Positions 1 to 10,925 of a DNA stretch of 64,000 nt are shown piece by piece. The notes beneath the pieces were generated by a model. The model was not told the origin of the DNA. It did no database searches and was given only the letters and a program-made list of their open reading frames with translations. A program made the position numbers and the translations under genes. The number at the start of each line of letters is the position of its first letter. The stretch's first letter is position 1. Source of the DNA: Sphagnum compactum (Eukaryota; Bryophyta; Sphagnopsida; Sphagnales); contig OZ234493.1 of the NCBI GenBank assembly GCA_965153455.1, positions 32,850,213-32,914,212 on the forward strand, written 5' to 3'.

Positions 1-1053
1 GATAGCATGACAAACATGGAGCAATGGCGACAACCCAATGCTACCATCCCCCTTGTCGTCCTCGTCTCCTCCTCCTCTCTGACATCATCCTCACCTTTCC
101 GCTGCTTCTTTTTCTCTATGCTGCTATGTTCCACAGATTCCACCTCTCCTGCTCCGGACGAAGCTTGAGAAGAAGAAGGGTTTTCTTGTTCTCCTTCCTT
201 CAAGCATCCAATATCCGATGGTGGTGCTTCTTCTTCTTCTTCTTCAGCAGTATGAGGCCCCTGCTGCGGAAACTCATTCTTGGGTGTGAAGCAGCGAGCT
301 TGCGCTTTCAATACTAGAGCTCGCACGGATTCATCGACTTGTCGAACAAGCTCTCGGGGATCCTTTCTCGCTCGTTTGAAGGAACGCCAGTGGAAGTAGT
401 AGAGCTCCCCCGTCTGCCACAAACCCCACACTTTGCTGATCAGCAGGCACGCATTATGTTAAGAAAGCCCAAGCTAACTAAGCTCAAGAAACAGGAATTG
501 CTGAAGAATGTGTTTCCTTTTTTGCTACCTTCAGATCCAAGAACTGTTCCCAATCCTCCGGAAGAGGGGATTGCGTGTGAAGCTCCACCTCGATTCCGCT
601 AGCATCAGCAACAGCAGTCGCAGCTTTCTCACATTGCTTCTTAAGAGTTTCTTCTTCTTCTTCTTCTTCTGCAGCTTCGTCCTCTTCCCCATCACGATCT
701 GCTGCTGGGCAGGCACGTTTCCGTTTGCCAGGAGCCTCGTCGACACCACCACCACCATCGCTGGACCTCAGTACCTTCACCTGCTGCTGCATTAGTTCCA
801 AGACCTCTTGCGGCCACGCCTGTGGCTTCACGCTGGCTGGCGGAGTTTGTCCCGGCGTAGCGGGAGAGAGAGGGGGAGGAGAGGAGCGGCAGCATTTCAC
901 CGCCACCCCCGGCGGCTTACTCAGAGCAGCAGCATCCACGTTACTAGAGGGAGGAAGTGTAAGCGCCATTGAAGAAGAAGGCGGAGGCGGCGCGTGGGTT
1001 CGAAGCTCGAGTGTGGAGCAAATGCGAGGCGCTATTTTGCCTGACCTCCCCAT
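1..1053 (-). CDS. CFL1-like WW-domain protein, two exons, 3' end off the left edge
   Basis: Exon 1 is 1053-529 and exon 2 is 413 to the window edge. The 115-bp intron (528-414) has GT (CTGAAG|GTAGCA) and AG (GTGGCAG|ACG) borders and leaves phase 0. At least 312 residues are visible. Residues 1-150 are Pro/Ser/Glu-rich and probably disordered, with a basic KRKR patch and a Glu run. Residues about 164-195 form the plant WW-like domain, LPEDWEQFLDLK joined across the intron to TGELYYFHWR and then KDPR. A second acidic linker follows, and near the edge comes MVALGCRHCSMFVML, the start of this family's C-terminal CxxC segment; the second CxxC is outside the window. In rice and Arabidopsis CFL1 proteins bind class IV HD-Zip factors and repress cuticle genes; that role here is inference. 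The ATG at 1051-1053 has G at -3 and G at +4. The in-frame ATG at 967-969 (MALTLPPSS) is a possible alternative. The reading frame is open further upstream, but only a GTG at 1293 and a poorer ATG at 1218 lie there. Confidence 0.9.
414..528 (-). other. Intron of the CFL1-like gene, splitting the WW domain
   Basis: A 115-bp GT-AG intron in phase 0 cuts the WW domain between DLK and TGEL. Splicing restores an uninterrupted domain, and this is the strongest reason to join the two exons. Confidence 0.88.
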
Positions 1054-1680
1054 TACAACAACCGTTTTCTTCTTCTTCCCAAAGCTTCTTGTTGTTGTAG
1101 TAGTAGTATTGGGTTCAACGCAACCAGGCGAAGAAGGAGAAGAAGAAGAAGAAGACACCAGTCGTAAGAAGCGCAACACATAACAAGAAGACTGCGACAA
1201 CACCAACACAAACTGCATAGCAAGCCAACAAAGGAACCAAGAGGATCCCAGGACAACCGACAAGCACCCACTACTACACACAACTCCACCCACTTATGAG
1301 CCAACAACAACAACAACACAATAGTAAACAAAGACACAGAGAAAGAAAACCAAAACACACACACACACACACTTGTACAAACACACCACAACAATAAAAC
1401 ACAAAACTGACTGCAGTTTATGAGAACTGAATTCAAACAGAAAATACACAACTGAAAAGCGGAGGAGAAGGAAAACAATCAAACATCAAGCACTCAAAGA
1501 AAGAAAGAAAGAAAGAGGGAGAGATACAAATCCAACTAACCCACCCAAATGGGAGAGAAAAAGGAAATGCAAAAGTAGGAAGGAAAAAGATCGAGAAAAA
1601 TAAGTAGAAATCGGCCCCCCACACACACACAACTAAACACGACAGATGGCAGATCTCGACAGAATAATTAAATAATAAAA

Positions 1681-1701
1681 GAGAGAGAGAGAGAGAGAGA
1701 G
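1681..1701. repeat. (GA)n microsatellite
   Basis: Uninterrupted GA repeat upstream of the WW gene; on the gene's own strand it is a CT tract, common in plant 5' regions. Its duplicate near 2293-2318 is interrupted. Confidence 0.9.
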
Positions 1702-1774
1702 ATTACAAATCTTGGGGAGAGAGAATTTCAAGCAGAGAATAGCAAAAGAGAAGGAAAACAAATTACCTAAACAA

Positions 1775-2098
1775 ACAAGGGGTATGTTCACACTGTGGCC
1801 TTGCTGTCTACATTTAAAAGAATATTAAAGAAAAAGAAGAATTATGAAAATTCAAATATTTCACCATGCCAAAATATAATCTCCCAAAACAAATCCTCTA
1901 AAAGAAACCAAAATCCTTCAAGATATCATAACTCTATAACTCATCTCAAGTTTCATCACAAGTCAAAATATCATCATTCAAAAATCCTCATATAAAAATA
2001 GACCTATTATTACCTAGGGGCCAAAATCCCCTAAGCTACTATACTCTATAATGACTCTAAACACAATATCCTTGCCTTAGTAGGCACCCGCCAACAAA
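1775..2098 (+). repeat. ~320-bp interspersed repeat, copy 1
   Basis: Starts AACAAGGGGTATGTTCACAC and ends GCCAACAAA. Hallmarks shared with the other three copies: GTGGCCTTGC near the left end, the AAAGAAGAATTATG block, CAAGATATCATAACTCTATAAC, CCTAGGGGCCAAAATCCC, and ATATCCTTGCCTTAG near the right end. The ends are loosely inverted (TGGCCTTGC on each), as in a MITE. It has no coding capacity. Confidence 0.85.
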
Positions 2099-2197
2099 AG
2101 GAATGAGAGACACAACGACTCCAAGTAACCCACACCCAAGAAAGGAAAAGAAAAGAGAGAGAGAAAAAAAAGTAAAAAACACACTCACTCACTCTCA

Positions 2198-2209
<12 letters not shown>

Positions 2210-2234
<25 letters not shown>

Positions 2235-2243
2235 ACCCCCCCA
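2210..2243. repeat. (CA)n microsatellite followed by a C run
   Basis: About 14 CA units run directly into CCCCCCC, preceded by a CT tract. It is the expanded counterpart of the shorter CA tract at 1618-1630. Confidence 0.9.
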
Positions 2244-2715
2244 ACAAAACACAACAGATGGCAGATCCCAACAGAATTATCAAAGAATAAAAGAGAAAGA
2301 GAGAGAAGAGAGAGAGATTACAAAATCATTAAAATAATTTGGGAGAAAGTAGTGGGAAGACATATCATTGGCACGAGAGCAAATTACACTTGTTTCAAAA
2401 TTTGTGTTGTCATGAATGGATCAAAAGCCTTGGGAGAAGAAGAGAAGAAAGAGAGAGAGAAAAGGAAGAAGGGGGACTCCATTTTCTTATGAGAAAAATG
2501 CATAACAAGAAGAATAGGTTAATATTGGGTCCGTGACTTTTTCTTTATTGTAGATGGGTATTTGCTTGTATCCCTTGAACCTTCTCATCAGCATCAGCAT
2601 TATTTATTTAACTATATTCTATGACTTCACCTTGGGGAGTTACTTTGGAGTTGGAACTTGAAGAGGAAGAAAGCTATAATAAGAACATCTGTGTCTCTCT
2701 TTTTTATGTTTTTTT

Positions 2716-3043
2716 CTTTATTGGCGTTGCCTACCACGGCAAGGATATTGTGTTTAGATTCATTATAGAGTATAATAGTAGCTTAAGGGATTTTGGCCCC
2801 TAGGTAATAAATAATAGGTCTATTTTGATAAGAGGATTTTTGAAAGATGGTATTTTGGCTTGTGTTGAAACTTGAGATTAGTTATAGAGTGATGATATCT
2901 TGAAGGATTTTGGTTTCTTTTAGGGGATTTTTTTAGATTATAAATTTGCACGGTGAAATATTTGAATTTCTATAATTCTTCTTTTGCGTTACGATACGTT
3001 TCAATGTAAATGGCAAGGCCACAGTGTGACCCAACCCTTGTTT
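2716..3043 (-). repeat. ~320-bp interspersed repeat, copy 2
   Basis: Reverse-complement copy. It begins on the plus strand with TTGGCGTTGCC, contains GGATTTTGGCCCCTAGG, and ends AAGGCCACAGTGTGACCCAACCCTTG. It has small indels, such as an extra TAGTA near 2775. Confidence 0.85.
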
Positions 3044-4698
3044 ATCTTTGTTGGTGCCTTTGGTGTTTGTTAAAAAGGAAAAGAAGTGCATGATCTATTT
3101 CTTCAATCATTTCATTTTGGGGGTGGTGAGGCTGGGGTCCTCGTTTGTGACTAGATATAACTTAGATGAGTACATGCATAGTGTTTGTTTTTGTTTTGGA
3201 TGGTTCTTTCTTTGGGTCATTGCCTTGCCTTGTATGTTTGTTGTGTGCTTTGACAAAGAGAACTCTAAGGATTCATTCATTCAATGTGTTGTGGTTTTTG
3301 TGGTGCACAAATTGTTATGTCACAACGATTGAGTGAATAAGAATTGTAATGCAAGGGGTTCTTTGACCTATTTGATATACTTTTTCCCCCTTTCTTCTTT
3401 AGATGATGACAAAAAGGTGCCTTGGTCAATATTCCCCCTCCCCGCAACCAAAACAATTCTTTTCCGTTTTTCTTGTTATAAGGAGAGAGGGAGGTAGTTG
3501 GGCAATCAATGATGTGAGCACCTAACTAACAGCCCATCCTCACCCATCCTCCTCCTTATATCAAGGCAACAAGTAAGATGACACCAATCAACAAAGTCCT
3601 TGTGTTGAGTGTCTTGGACCTTGAACATTTTTCGGTTCCCTTCCCATCTTTGTATCATCTTGTCACCAAACATAACCTCTCAAATACCCTTTATTTTACC
3701 ACACCAAACATTGCATCATTTTTCTTTTTTCTTTGTCTACTTCATCCTCTTCGTAATATTTATATAGCTTAGTACTACCACTAATATCACACTTTTGTGA
3801 TCCGCTTAATTACACAAACAAGGCATGTTTAAATCTATATAAATGCTACCTCCATTGCTTTACCATTTGCGCGTTGCTGATGTCCATGTAATTCAAGATC
3901 ATCATCCACTGTTGGGATAGCAACTCTAACACGCATCAAACTTATTGCTACTAAACTCACACAATCTTGAGGAATGATGGCTTAAGCAATTGTGATTTTT
4001 CTAATAGAATTTTTTTGGATCGGTTGTTTGTGCCCCAACGTGTGAGTTCCCAAATGTGACAAGCCTGTTTTGGAGGAGTTTTTGTTCTCTTTTGAGCGTC
4101 ATATGTCATCATGCCATTGACACCCAATCTAGATGATCCAAGGATAATAATGGGTTGGGCCAAAACTAGGGAGGAATTACAATTCTCTGCATGAACTTGG
4201 GAGCTTCGCATGTTTATGTAAGTTGTCTCCGAACAAGACAACTTAACCAGCTCTTCCACAGTTAGTTTTGTCAGTGTGTTTCTGGGGGAGAGGAGGTGAG
4301 GGCTACAGACATGCATGGGAAAAATACATATTTGTGAAGGTATGCAATAAATGCTCTGGACTTGTGGACTTTTTGTTATGAATTGTCAAATGTTGCTTCT
4401 ACTTACTAACCGAGACCATTGAACTTTGTTGTACCTGTAGATTTTGGCAAAGTTTCAAAGCATCTCCGGAGGTGGGAGCCATTTGGCGTCCTCTAGCCGT
4501 GTTTATCTGTCCAAGGACTTGGAGTAATTGTTTTCCCCTCCTCTCCCATAACCATGAAAAGCAAAAGTATATACCAAAAATGATACTTGAGTTTTTAAGT
4601 GCTTCATTATTGATGGCCAGTGTTGAAGGGGAGTGATTTTAGCATCCCATGGCTACTTTCAGCCATGCCATAATGTGACCCTTTCACAAGTCAAACTT
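3044..4698. other. Gene-free stretch
   Basis: Unique-looking DNA. The longest frames are a 94-codon frame at 3048-3332 (plus) and a 119-codon frame at 3957-4316 (minus). Neither shows a domain, and neither begins or ends at plausible splice signals that I can defend. Confidence 0.5.
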
Positions 4699-4897
4699 AG
4701 GCCCTGTCTCCAAAATGCCGCAACATGGCAGAGCTTCATCTTTAGATTGTCACGGAAGGTGCCATCTCTGGAGATACTCTTAAGTTTAGTGTTGAATGGT
4801 TTTGAAGTGTTGTTTAGACTGACCCCCAAGCTTTCTTGAAATGTGATGTTGGGGGTAGGCTTTTGCACTGCCATGTGCAGAATTTTGGCAGTTCTAG
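4699..4897. mobile_element. MITE-like fold-back (~200 bp)
   Basis: The left end, TTAGGCCCTGTCTCCAAAAT then CGCAACATGGCAG, is complementary with small gaps to the right end, CTGCCATGTGCAGAATTTTG then GCAGTTCTAGG. Terminal inversion of about 30 bp with a non-coding interior fits a non-autonomous DNA transposon. No target-site duplication is clear. Confidence 0.45.
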
Positions 4898-5302
4898 GAA
4901 TTGGGTAAAGTACTTTGATCACACAAAAGACCCACTTGGAATTTTTGTAAACACAAGATAAGAAAGTGAGAGGGAGGATTTTCAGAAAAGAGTTGGATGG
5001 AAAAAATATAGTAATTTACTCAGTGTAATCTCCAAAGCTATGCATTAAAATAAGGAAGGTATTGCCCAAGTCTAGACACAGAGTTCTCTTCAATGGGGGA
5101 TATCCTTCATCACCAAATTTGGACTTTGTGAGCTTACACTTACATGATGAAGCAAATCACATGTGGGAAGTGTCAAATGCAGCCATTTTCTTTGGACTTA
5201 TGTTTTGGTTGGATCCAATATGGAAATGTGTTTGGCCTTGGAAAATGTTCCCTGTATGGAGAATAAGGCTGCTCTCAAAGGATGAACGCTCCAGATATGT
5301 GC

Positions 5303-5623
5303 TAACAAGGGGTGTGTCACACCGTGGCCTTGCCATTTACCTTAAAAAGTATTGCATGGCAAAAGAAGAATTATGGAAACTCAAATAATTCACAATGCAA
5401 AAATATAATCTTCAAAAAATCATCGAGAAGAAACCAAAATGCTTCAAGATATTATAACTCTATAACTAATCTCAAGTTTCAACACAAGCCAAAATATCAT
5501 CTTTCAAAAACCCTCATATAAAAATAGAGCTATTATTACCTAGGGGCCAAAATCCCTTTAGCTACTATACTCTATAATAAATCTAAACACAATATCCTTG
5601 CCTTGGTAAGCAAGGCCAACAAA
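5303..5623 (+). repeat. ~320-bp interspersed repeat, copy 3
   Basis: The cleanest copy: AACAAGGGGTGTGTCACACC at the left, then GTGGCCTTGCC, and GGTAAGCAAGGCCAACAAA at the right. The internal blocks match copies 1, 2 and 4. Confidence 0.88.
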
Positions 5624-8600
5624 CAACCCATGTTACTATTCCTTTGATGGCTTAAATTCCCACTGTCAGCTCAATCCAGGTTAATTGTTGAATGAAGGGT
5701 ATGCATTTTTTAAGTTGTAAAAAATGCATAGGTATTTTTGGATGAAGCACAATCTTCTTATAATGGAGAGGCTCAATACGTTAATTTCTATAAATGTAAT
5801 ACTGTGGCCTAGGGTCAGTTTCCACATTGACAAAACAATTATATTTTATTTTCAAAAAATTAATTTTTTTAAATTTTGAAAATACATATTTTCCATAATT
5901 TACATATAATATTGTGATATGAATAGTGAAATTATTCAGAATGTAGCTTATGATAATTATGATGATTTTCAACATGACGACTTCATATTTTTCACAAAAT
6001 TTCATTTCACTAGTTTGAGGATTATTTAATGACGAAACTAACCTTAGGGTAAGGTATAGGATCCAATGCCTGTAAAAGGCACCGAATGATAAAACAACTG
6101 CTCTTGCTGGTTGGTTGGTTATAACGATCGGCCCATGTTCTTTTGTTTGAATAGTCTCTCATGTTATATACTATAGAGTTTTCATGTTTATGGGTGAGGA
6201 TTCGAAAACAATTATCACCCTATGTTGGATATGAGAAATCTTTCTAAGGGCTCCAAAAGGGTGTTATCGGTGGAGTTGATCTTAGGGTGTTATATACAAT
6301 CCATGAGCTTACAAATAAAAATTTGTAAGTTTTTGCATATATCATGGTACTTAGTTAGAAGCATAGCATAGAGTATCCTAACCTATTATATATTCCTCGC
6401 TTTTTTCCTCCAATTGCAGACCTATTTTATTGCTCCTAATGTAAACCCAATTTGGACTAAAGAATAAACACATGATTTTTTCATAGCCCATTTCTTCTTC
6501 TTTGATCCTTACAATCTCCCTTATTTTTATTTACAAAACTTGAATGTTGTGAGAATGAAATTGGGGGCCTTTCTCCAAGAAATTTTACATTCTTGTCTTT
6601 ACAAGGATCCTCATACATGAAAGTTATGAATTCTTTCTTATTAGCCGAAATGCATTATAATTGAACATTCTAAAAGAAGCTCCACCAATCTAATTTTCAT
6701 GGAAGGGTCAGCCCACATCCCTTGAGAATTTTGATTCCACCTTGTGATTGTGAGTAATCTACATCATGTGCATAGCCTTCCATGGCTGGGAAACCAAAAA
6801 AATTAAAAAAAAAACTATCAACAAAAAAATCTAGTGCAAAAAACTTCAACACCTTGAAGAGCTTTAAAAAATATTAGAAGAAGGGGATGATCCTTTTTAG
6901 TATTGTGTTTAAGGTTGAGGGGGCAATAATTTTGTGTGAGGGGAAATGAGAGCTACCAAAAATTTCCAAGCAAACTTTACTTTTCAAAAAAAATTATAAA
7001 TATTAATAAAAATATCATAGATGAGTGGTTGGGATTTTGTGGGACCCATGGGTTGCCACTTTTTTCAGGTGGACCTCAAAAAATATATATTAATTTTAAA
7101 AAAATTATAAAATTTAAAAAAAGGGTGCAAGCAACATTGTCCATAAAGGTCCATGTAGGATTTCAACAAGGATTTTCATTGAAGGTCATTTGCTTTGGGC
7201 CTAAGCCTCAAATGGACCCTAGTGTAAACCCAAGGAGACCATCCTTCATTCTTTGCACTAATAAAAAGATTTTTTATTTTTGTGGTCACAAGCCCACCCA
7301 AGAGCTCTAGTGTCATCCCCCTAATCAACATTTCATCAACATGAAAAAGATGATGATCTGAAAATTTTGAGCACACATGTGCACATGTGTTTAGTTTGAA
7401 ACTCACATGCTTCAAAACCTATAATGAATTTCTACACCAATTGTGCCAAACCAATGCATGTATTTTATTTACATCATCACAATACATTTTGAATTCGATT
7501 CATTTCAATTCATCAAACATGATTTGATGATGATGATAGGTGAAAAGGCCTTTTATGTGAACACCACCCACCTTTTAGTTGTTTTGTAGGTTGTGGTTAG
7601 GAAAAGGTTGAAAGAAGCAATCTATATATTAAAATAGGTGTTTGTTTTGGGGCTAGACCTTGACCCTCCCAAATCATGGGGCACCTTTTGTGCTTTCGGT
7701 ATCACAAAAAAGTTCTTGATGAAGGATTCACAATTTCAAACTAATGAATTAAAAGTTATTAATTTCAAATGATTATTATCTTTGGAAATAAAATTCAAAA
7801 ATTCAATGATTTTTTCACAATTGGATTTTTTGGAGAGTCATTTCCATTAGAGAGCCTTGAAAAAGTTTGTGTTAGAATGTTTTAATATTCATACATTAAG
7901 TTAGGTGTTATTAAGAAATTACTGACTTCATAAGTCTCTATAAGTCCACTTGGACCAAAATAATATTGGGATAGGTGAACTTTTAGGAGGATTAATATCC
8001 TAGGGCCAACATCACGAGGGCACACTAATAGGTATTAGGAAGGGGTATTAATAATGGCTACAAATAGTTTTGGGAATTGAAATTGTAAGCAGTCAATGAG
8101 AGTGTTCAACACGTGCACCAAGGATGGCTAGTCATTTTGGGGTGGGGGGTGAAGGAGGAGGGGGAAATTTATTTTGGAGTTTTTATGTTTTTAATGTGTT
8201 TCAATGAATTCCCAATGTTTTTATATGTTCCTCAAGCAATTCCCAATAGTATTTCACCTTATCCCATATACTTTACCCAAAATTTTACCATTTAACCAAT
8301 ATAGCTAACCAAAGAGAGGTTATTTAATCTTTTGTTTTAGAGTTGTTCATATTGTGTGTGATTTTTTTTTTTGGTGATGAGGCAATCAAAGAGGCCCATA
8401 ATCAAAAACAAAGATCACATCGCATGCACCCCACCACTAATTCATGCAATTAACAATAATCATTTGAGATGTATGTCCCAAATGAAGAAGGAGAACGATT
8501 ACATAATTGATGAAAGGAAGTTTGAAAATAATTACATAACCTTCCTATTGATGGACAAGAAATCATCTAACCTTGCTATAGATGGGTGAAAAGTCATGTA

Positions 8601-10439
8601 TCCCTCCTCTCAATGGGCAAAAATTCATATTTAATGTCATGTTTGAACAATGTATGCATAAAGAAGGAAGGGTAAGAGGACATTTTTGGTGAATAGTGAA
8701 TAGGGGATGAATTAGAAGGTAAAGAACATGAGAGATTAAATAGTCATGAATGAGCTTTGTTTGAACTTGCTTGCACCTGTTTAAGCTTTGCACAATTTGC
8801 TTGTTCTAATCTCCCACACCAATTTCAAACTCATGATCTCTCAAGAAAGAATGAGAATAACCAATTGTCAAATATTTGGTACAAGACAAGACATTAGTTT
8901 CATGTAATTTGTGATTGGAACTCAGTTTAATGTGAATAGGGTTTTGATTTCTTTTATGTTTGGAGAGGTTTGTTTTCATGGTGTGATTTTGGGGTCTCAT
9001 TTTTTGAGTTTCAAAAGAAATCATTTGCAAACCACATGAATCCAAGTTCAAAACACACAAAACAATGACTTATTTGTCAATTTGTGTGCATGTTTCTATG
9101 TGTATGACTTTGTTAGTTTCGATAATATTGGGTGTCAATCTTGCAATGCAATGCACAACATTATCCTCAACATACTTTTTGATACTAAAGTATTATTGTT
9201 TTTAATTTAACCTAAAACCAAGGTCGAACTAATCAAGTTGTACAACATAACTATGTGGCTGCATGGGATGTGCGTTGCACTATCATCCCCGTAGTGCTCA
9301 TAGGGGGGATGTTAGTGTCTTCCATCAAGAACCTAGTAGGTTATGAAAACCACCAAACTAGATTTGAAAGAATGAGAGAAAAGTTTCTGAGATTGCGTTG
9401 GAGAGGGAAAAGAGCTGAATGTTGAACATATGTGTTGGGTGAAACCAGCACCCACATTGGTACCATGCTAAAAATCCCAAAATCCATTTAAATTCTTTTA
9501 TAAATATATTATAAACATCCAATGCATAGACCAAATTAGGTTCAAATCTAATATCAGAGGCAGGAGAGATGAGAATGGAAATTCAGATTAAAATCAAAGA
9601 CCCAAGAGGAATTTTGTGGGTTGATTAACTGGTGTAGGAACGAAGGAAGTGAAAGGAATTCTGAGAGAGAGAAGAAAGAGAGAGATCAGAGAGAGAGAGA
9701 GAGAGAGGCTTCAGGACAGGAAGTTAGAAAGACGCGACCCAAATCACGCACGGCGCTGGTCGCCAATAGAAACCAGTTTTTGTTGGACCCCATTGATGAC
9801 ATTAATGGCTGCAGTCAGAGCTAGCCTTTGCTCACGGTTCAAAGCAATCCAAACAAAAAGACTTGATGACACACACCCACTCTTGATTGAGAGAGTGTGA
9901 GTGTGCCATGAGTCCTTGAGTCAGGACGGACATCTATGAGCTTTTTCCATTAGGCTGCTACTGTGATTACTGTGGTAAGTGAGAGAGCTACTACATCATA
10001 AATGAATACATTAAGCAAGAGATATGATGGTCAGGAGTGGGACAAAGCTCTTAAGACTCAAGAGATAATAATAGTCATAATCATAATCAATACCAGCAGC
10101 AGTTGCCTGATTTGGGAGCCGTGCTCGCTAATCACACGCTGTCCCATGTGATTTAGCCATACCCAGCGATTGATTAGTGTAGTAGGCTAGTGTGATGGTG
10201 AAAGGAATCCAATGGAAAGTGCGATTATGAGAACTTAAGGTGTCTCTGTCGCAGGCAGCAACATGGATGGCACTGTTTGTGACGAAACTCAAGCTTTAAG
10301 TGATCAGTTAATGAACCCCACATCCTGCTCTGGTCCACCACAGGTAGGTACGTAGTAGGGTAACCGGCCGGTGATCGAACACTTGAGTTCTTAGAGAGGC
10401 CAGGCCGGATCCAAGGGCAGCGCTCTGTTCGTTTCTGGT
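5624..10439. other. Gene-free stretch with decayed repeats
   Basis: No coding region is supported. A frame of 124 codons at 6936-7310 has no recognisable domain. A diverged repeat at 7955-8295 is related to 29790-30065. A GA-rich patch lies at 9660-9710. The part from about 9600 to 10450 is less AT-rich than its surroundings but shows no coherent gene. Confidence 0.5.
7955..8295 (+). repeat. Diverged interspersed repeat, partner of 29790-30065
   Basis: Shares with the 29.8-kb copy, in the same order: CAATGAGAGTGTTCAACACG (there CCAATGAGAATACTCAACAT), a G-rich patch, TAATGTGTTTC (there TAATGTGTTCC), ATTCCCAATG (there GTTCCCATTG), TTCCTCAAG, and CTTATCCCATAC (there TTTATCCCATAC). A decayed non-coding element, possibly LTR-derived. 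Confidence 0.5.
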
Positions 10440-10925
10440 GTCCCAAAAAACACTTGAACCCTTCTTATTGGCGCATTTGGTGCATTAAAAATCATCCAAA
10501 ATGAAATAGAATTGAGAAAGTTACAGCTCCCCAAAATAGAAGTCAAGAACTCAAAAAAAAACGAACCATCGAACGTTACAAAGGCCAATTCTTGAACACC
10601 TAAAAAATTCTTTCTATGTTGCTATGTTGCCATTAGAGTTATTGGAGTTCAAAGATGATTTGTAGAACTTCAGGTGGTGCTCCCGTAGCACTTTTAAAAA
10701 ATTTAAATGAATAAGAAATAAGAAAGTTATGAGGTTTGAAAGTATGGGGGGTCAAAATTTTTAAAAAACACATTTTGCTATTCGAAAAACGCATTTTCAT
10801 TACAACTCTTTTTTGGCTGGTCCCTTGGCTTTGCATTTCGAAAATAATTTGTAGAGCTTGAGAAGGCGCTCCTATAACATTTTAAATCACTCAAAATGTA
10901 GAAAGAATTGAGAAAGATTTGCCAA
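10440..10925. repeat. Three degenerate units of ~190-205 bp
   Basis: The related blocks are CATCCAAAATGAAATAGAAT then TGAGAAAG (about 10490), AAATGAATAAGAAATAAGAA then AG (about 10704), and CACTCAAAATGTAGAAAGAA then TTGAGAAAG (about 10888). The last two are each preceded by TTTGTAGA(A/G)CTT and a GCTCC(C/T)-TA-CA segment. Old tandem duplications with no coding content. Confidence 0.55.

Larger units (their letters stand above)
1525..2355. repeat. Direct duplication (about 600-bp offset) in the 5' flank of the WW gene
   Basis: Segment 1525-1740 reappears, diverged, at about 2112-2355. Both halves run: CCAACTAACCC / CCAAGTAACCC, then A/G-rich DNA, a CA repeat ending in a C run, the shared ACAGATGGCAGATC (1642 and 2254), AGAATAATTA / AGAATTATCA, AATAAAAGAGA and a GA repeat. 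The offset changes from about 590 to 612 because the CA/GA tracts differ in length. Between the halves lies one copy of the ~320-bp interspersed repeat (1775-2098). Confidence 0.75.

Noticed and set aside
24-602. Plus-strand frames opposite the WW gene (24-317, 339-602)
   Set aside because: They are antisense shadows of exon 2 and exon 1; the minus-strand translation carries the recognisable domain.
828-840. Assigning the 886-aa protein to heat-shock factors because of its YWENLL motif
   Set aside because: Coordinates here are residues of that protein. There is no HSF DNA-binding domain, HR-A/B coiled coil or upstream exon encoding them; the motif alone is too short.
484-1293. A 269-codon start at 1293 for the WW gene
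   Set aside because: The codon at 1293 is GTG, not a normal eukaryotic start, and the translation downstream of the intron border (below 529) is intron. The start at 1053 and the splice at 529/413 restore the family domain.
5303-5623. The ~320-bp repeat as a solo LTR (TGTCACACC...CCAACA)
   Set aside because: Similarity among the four copies continues outside those TG/CA borders (AACAAGGGG on the left), and no 5-bp target duplication is visible, so the LTR reading is not supported.
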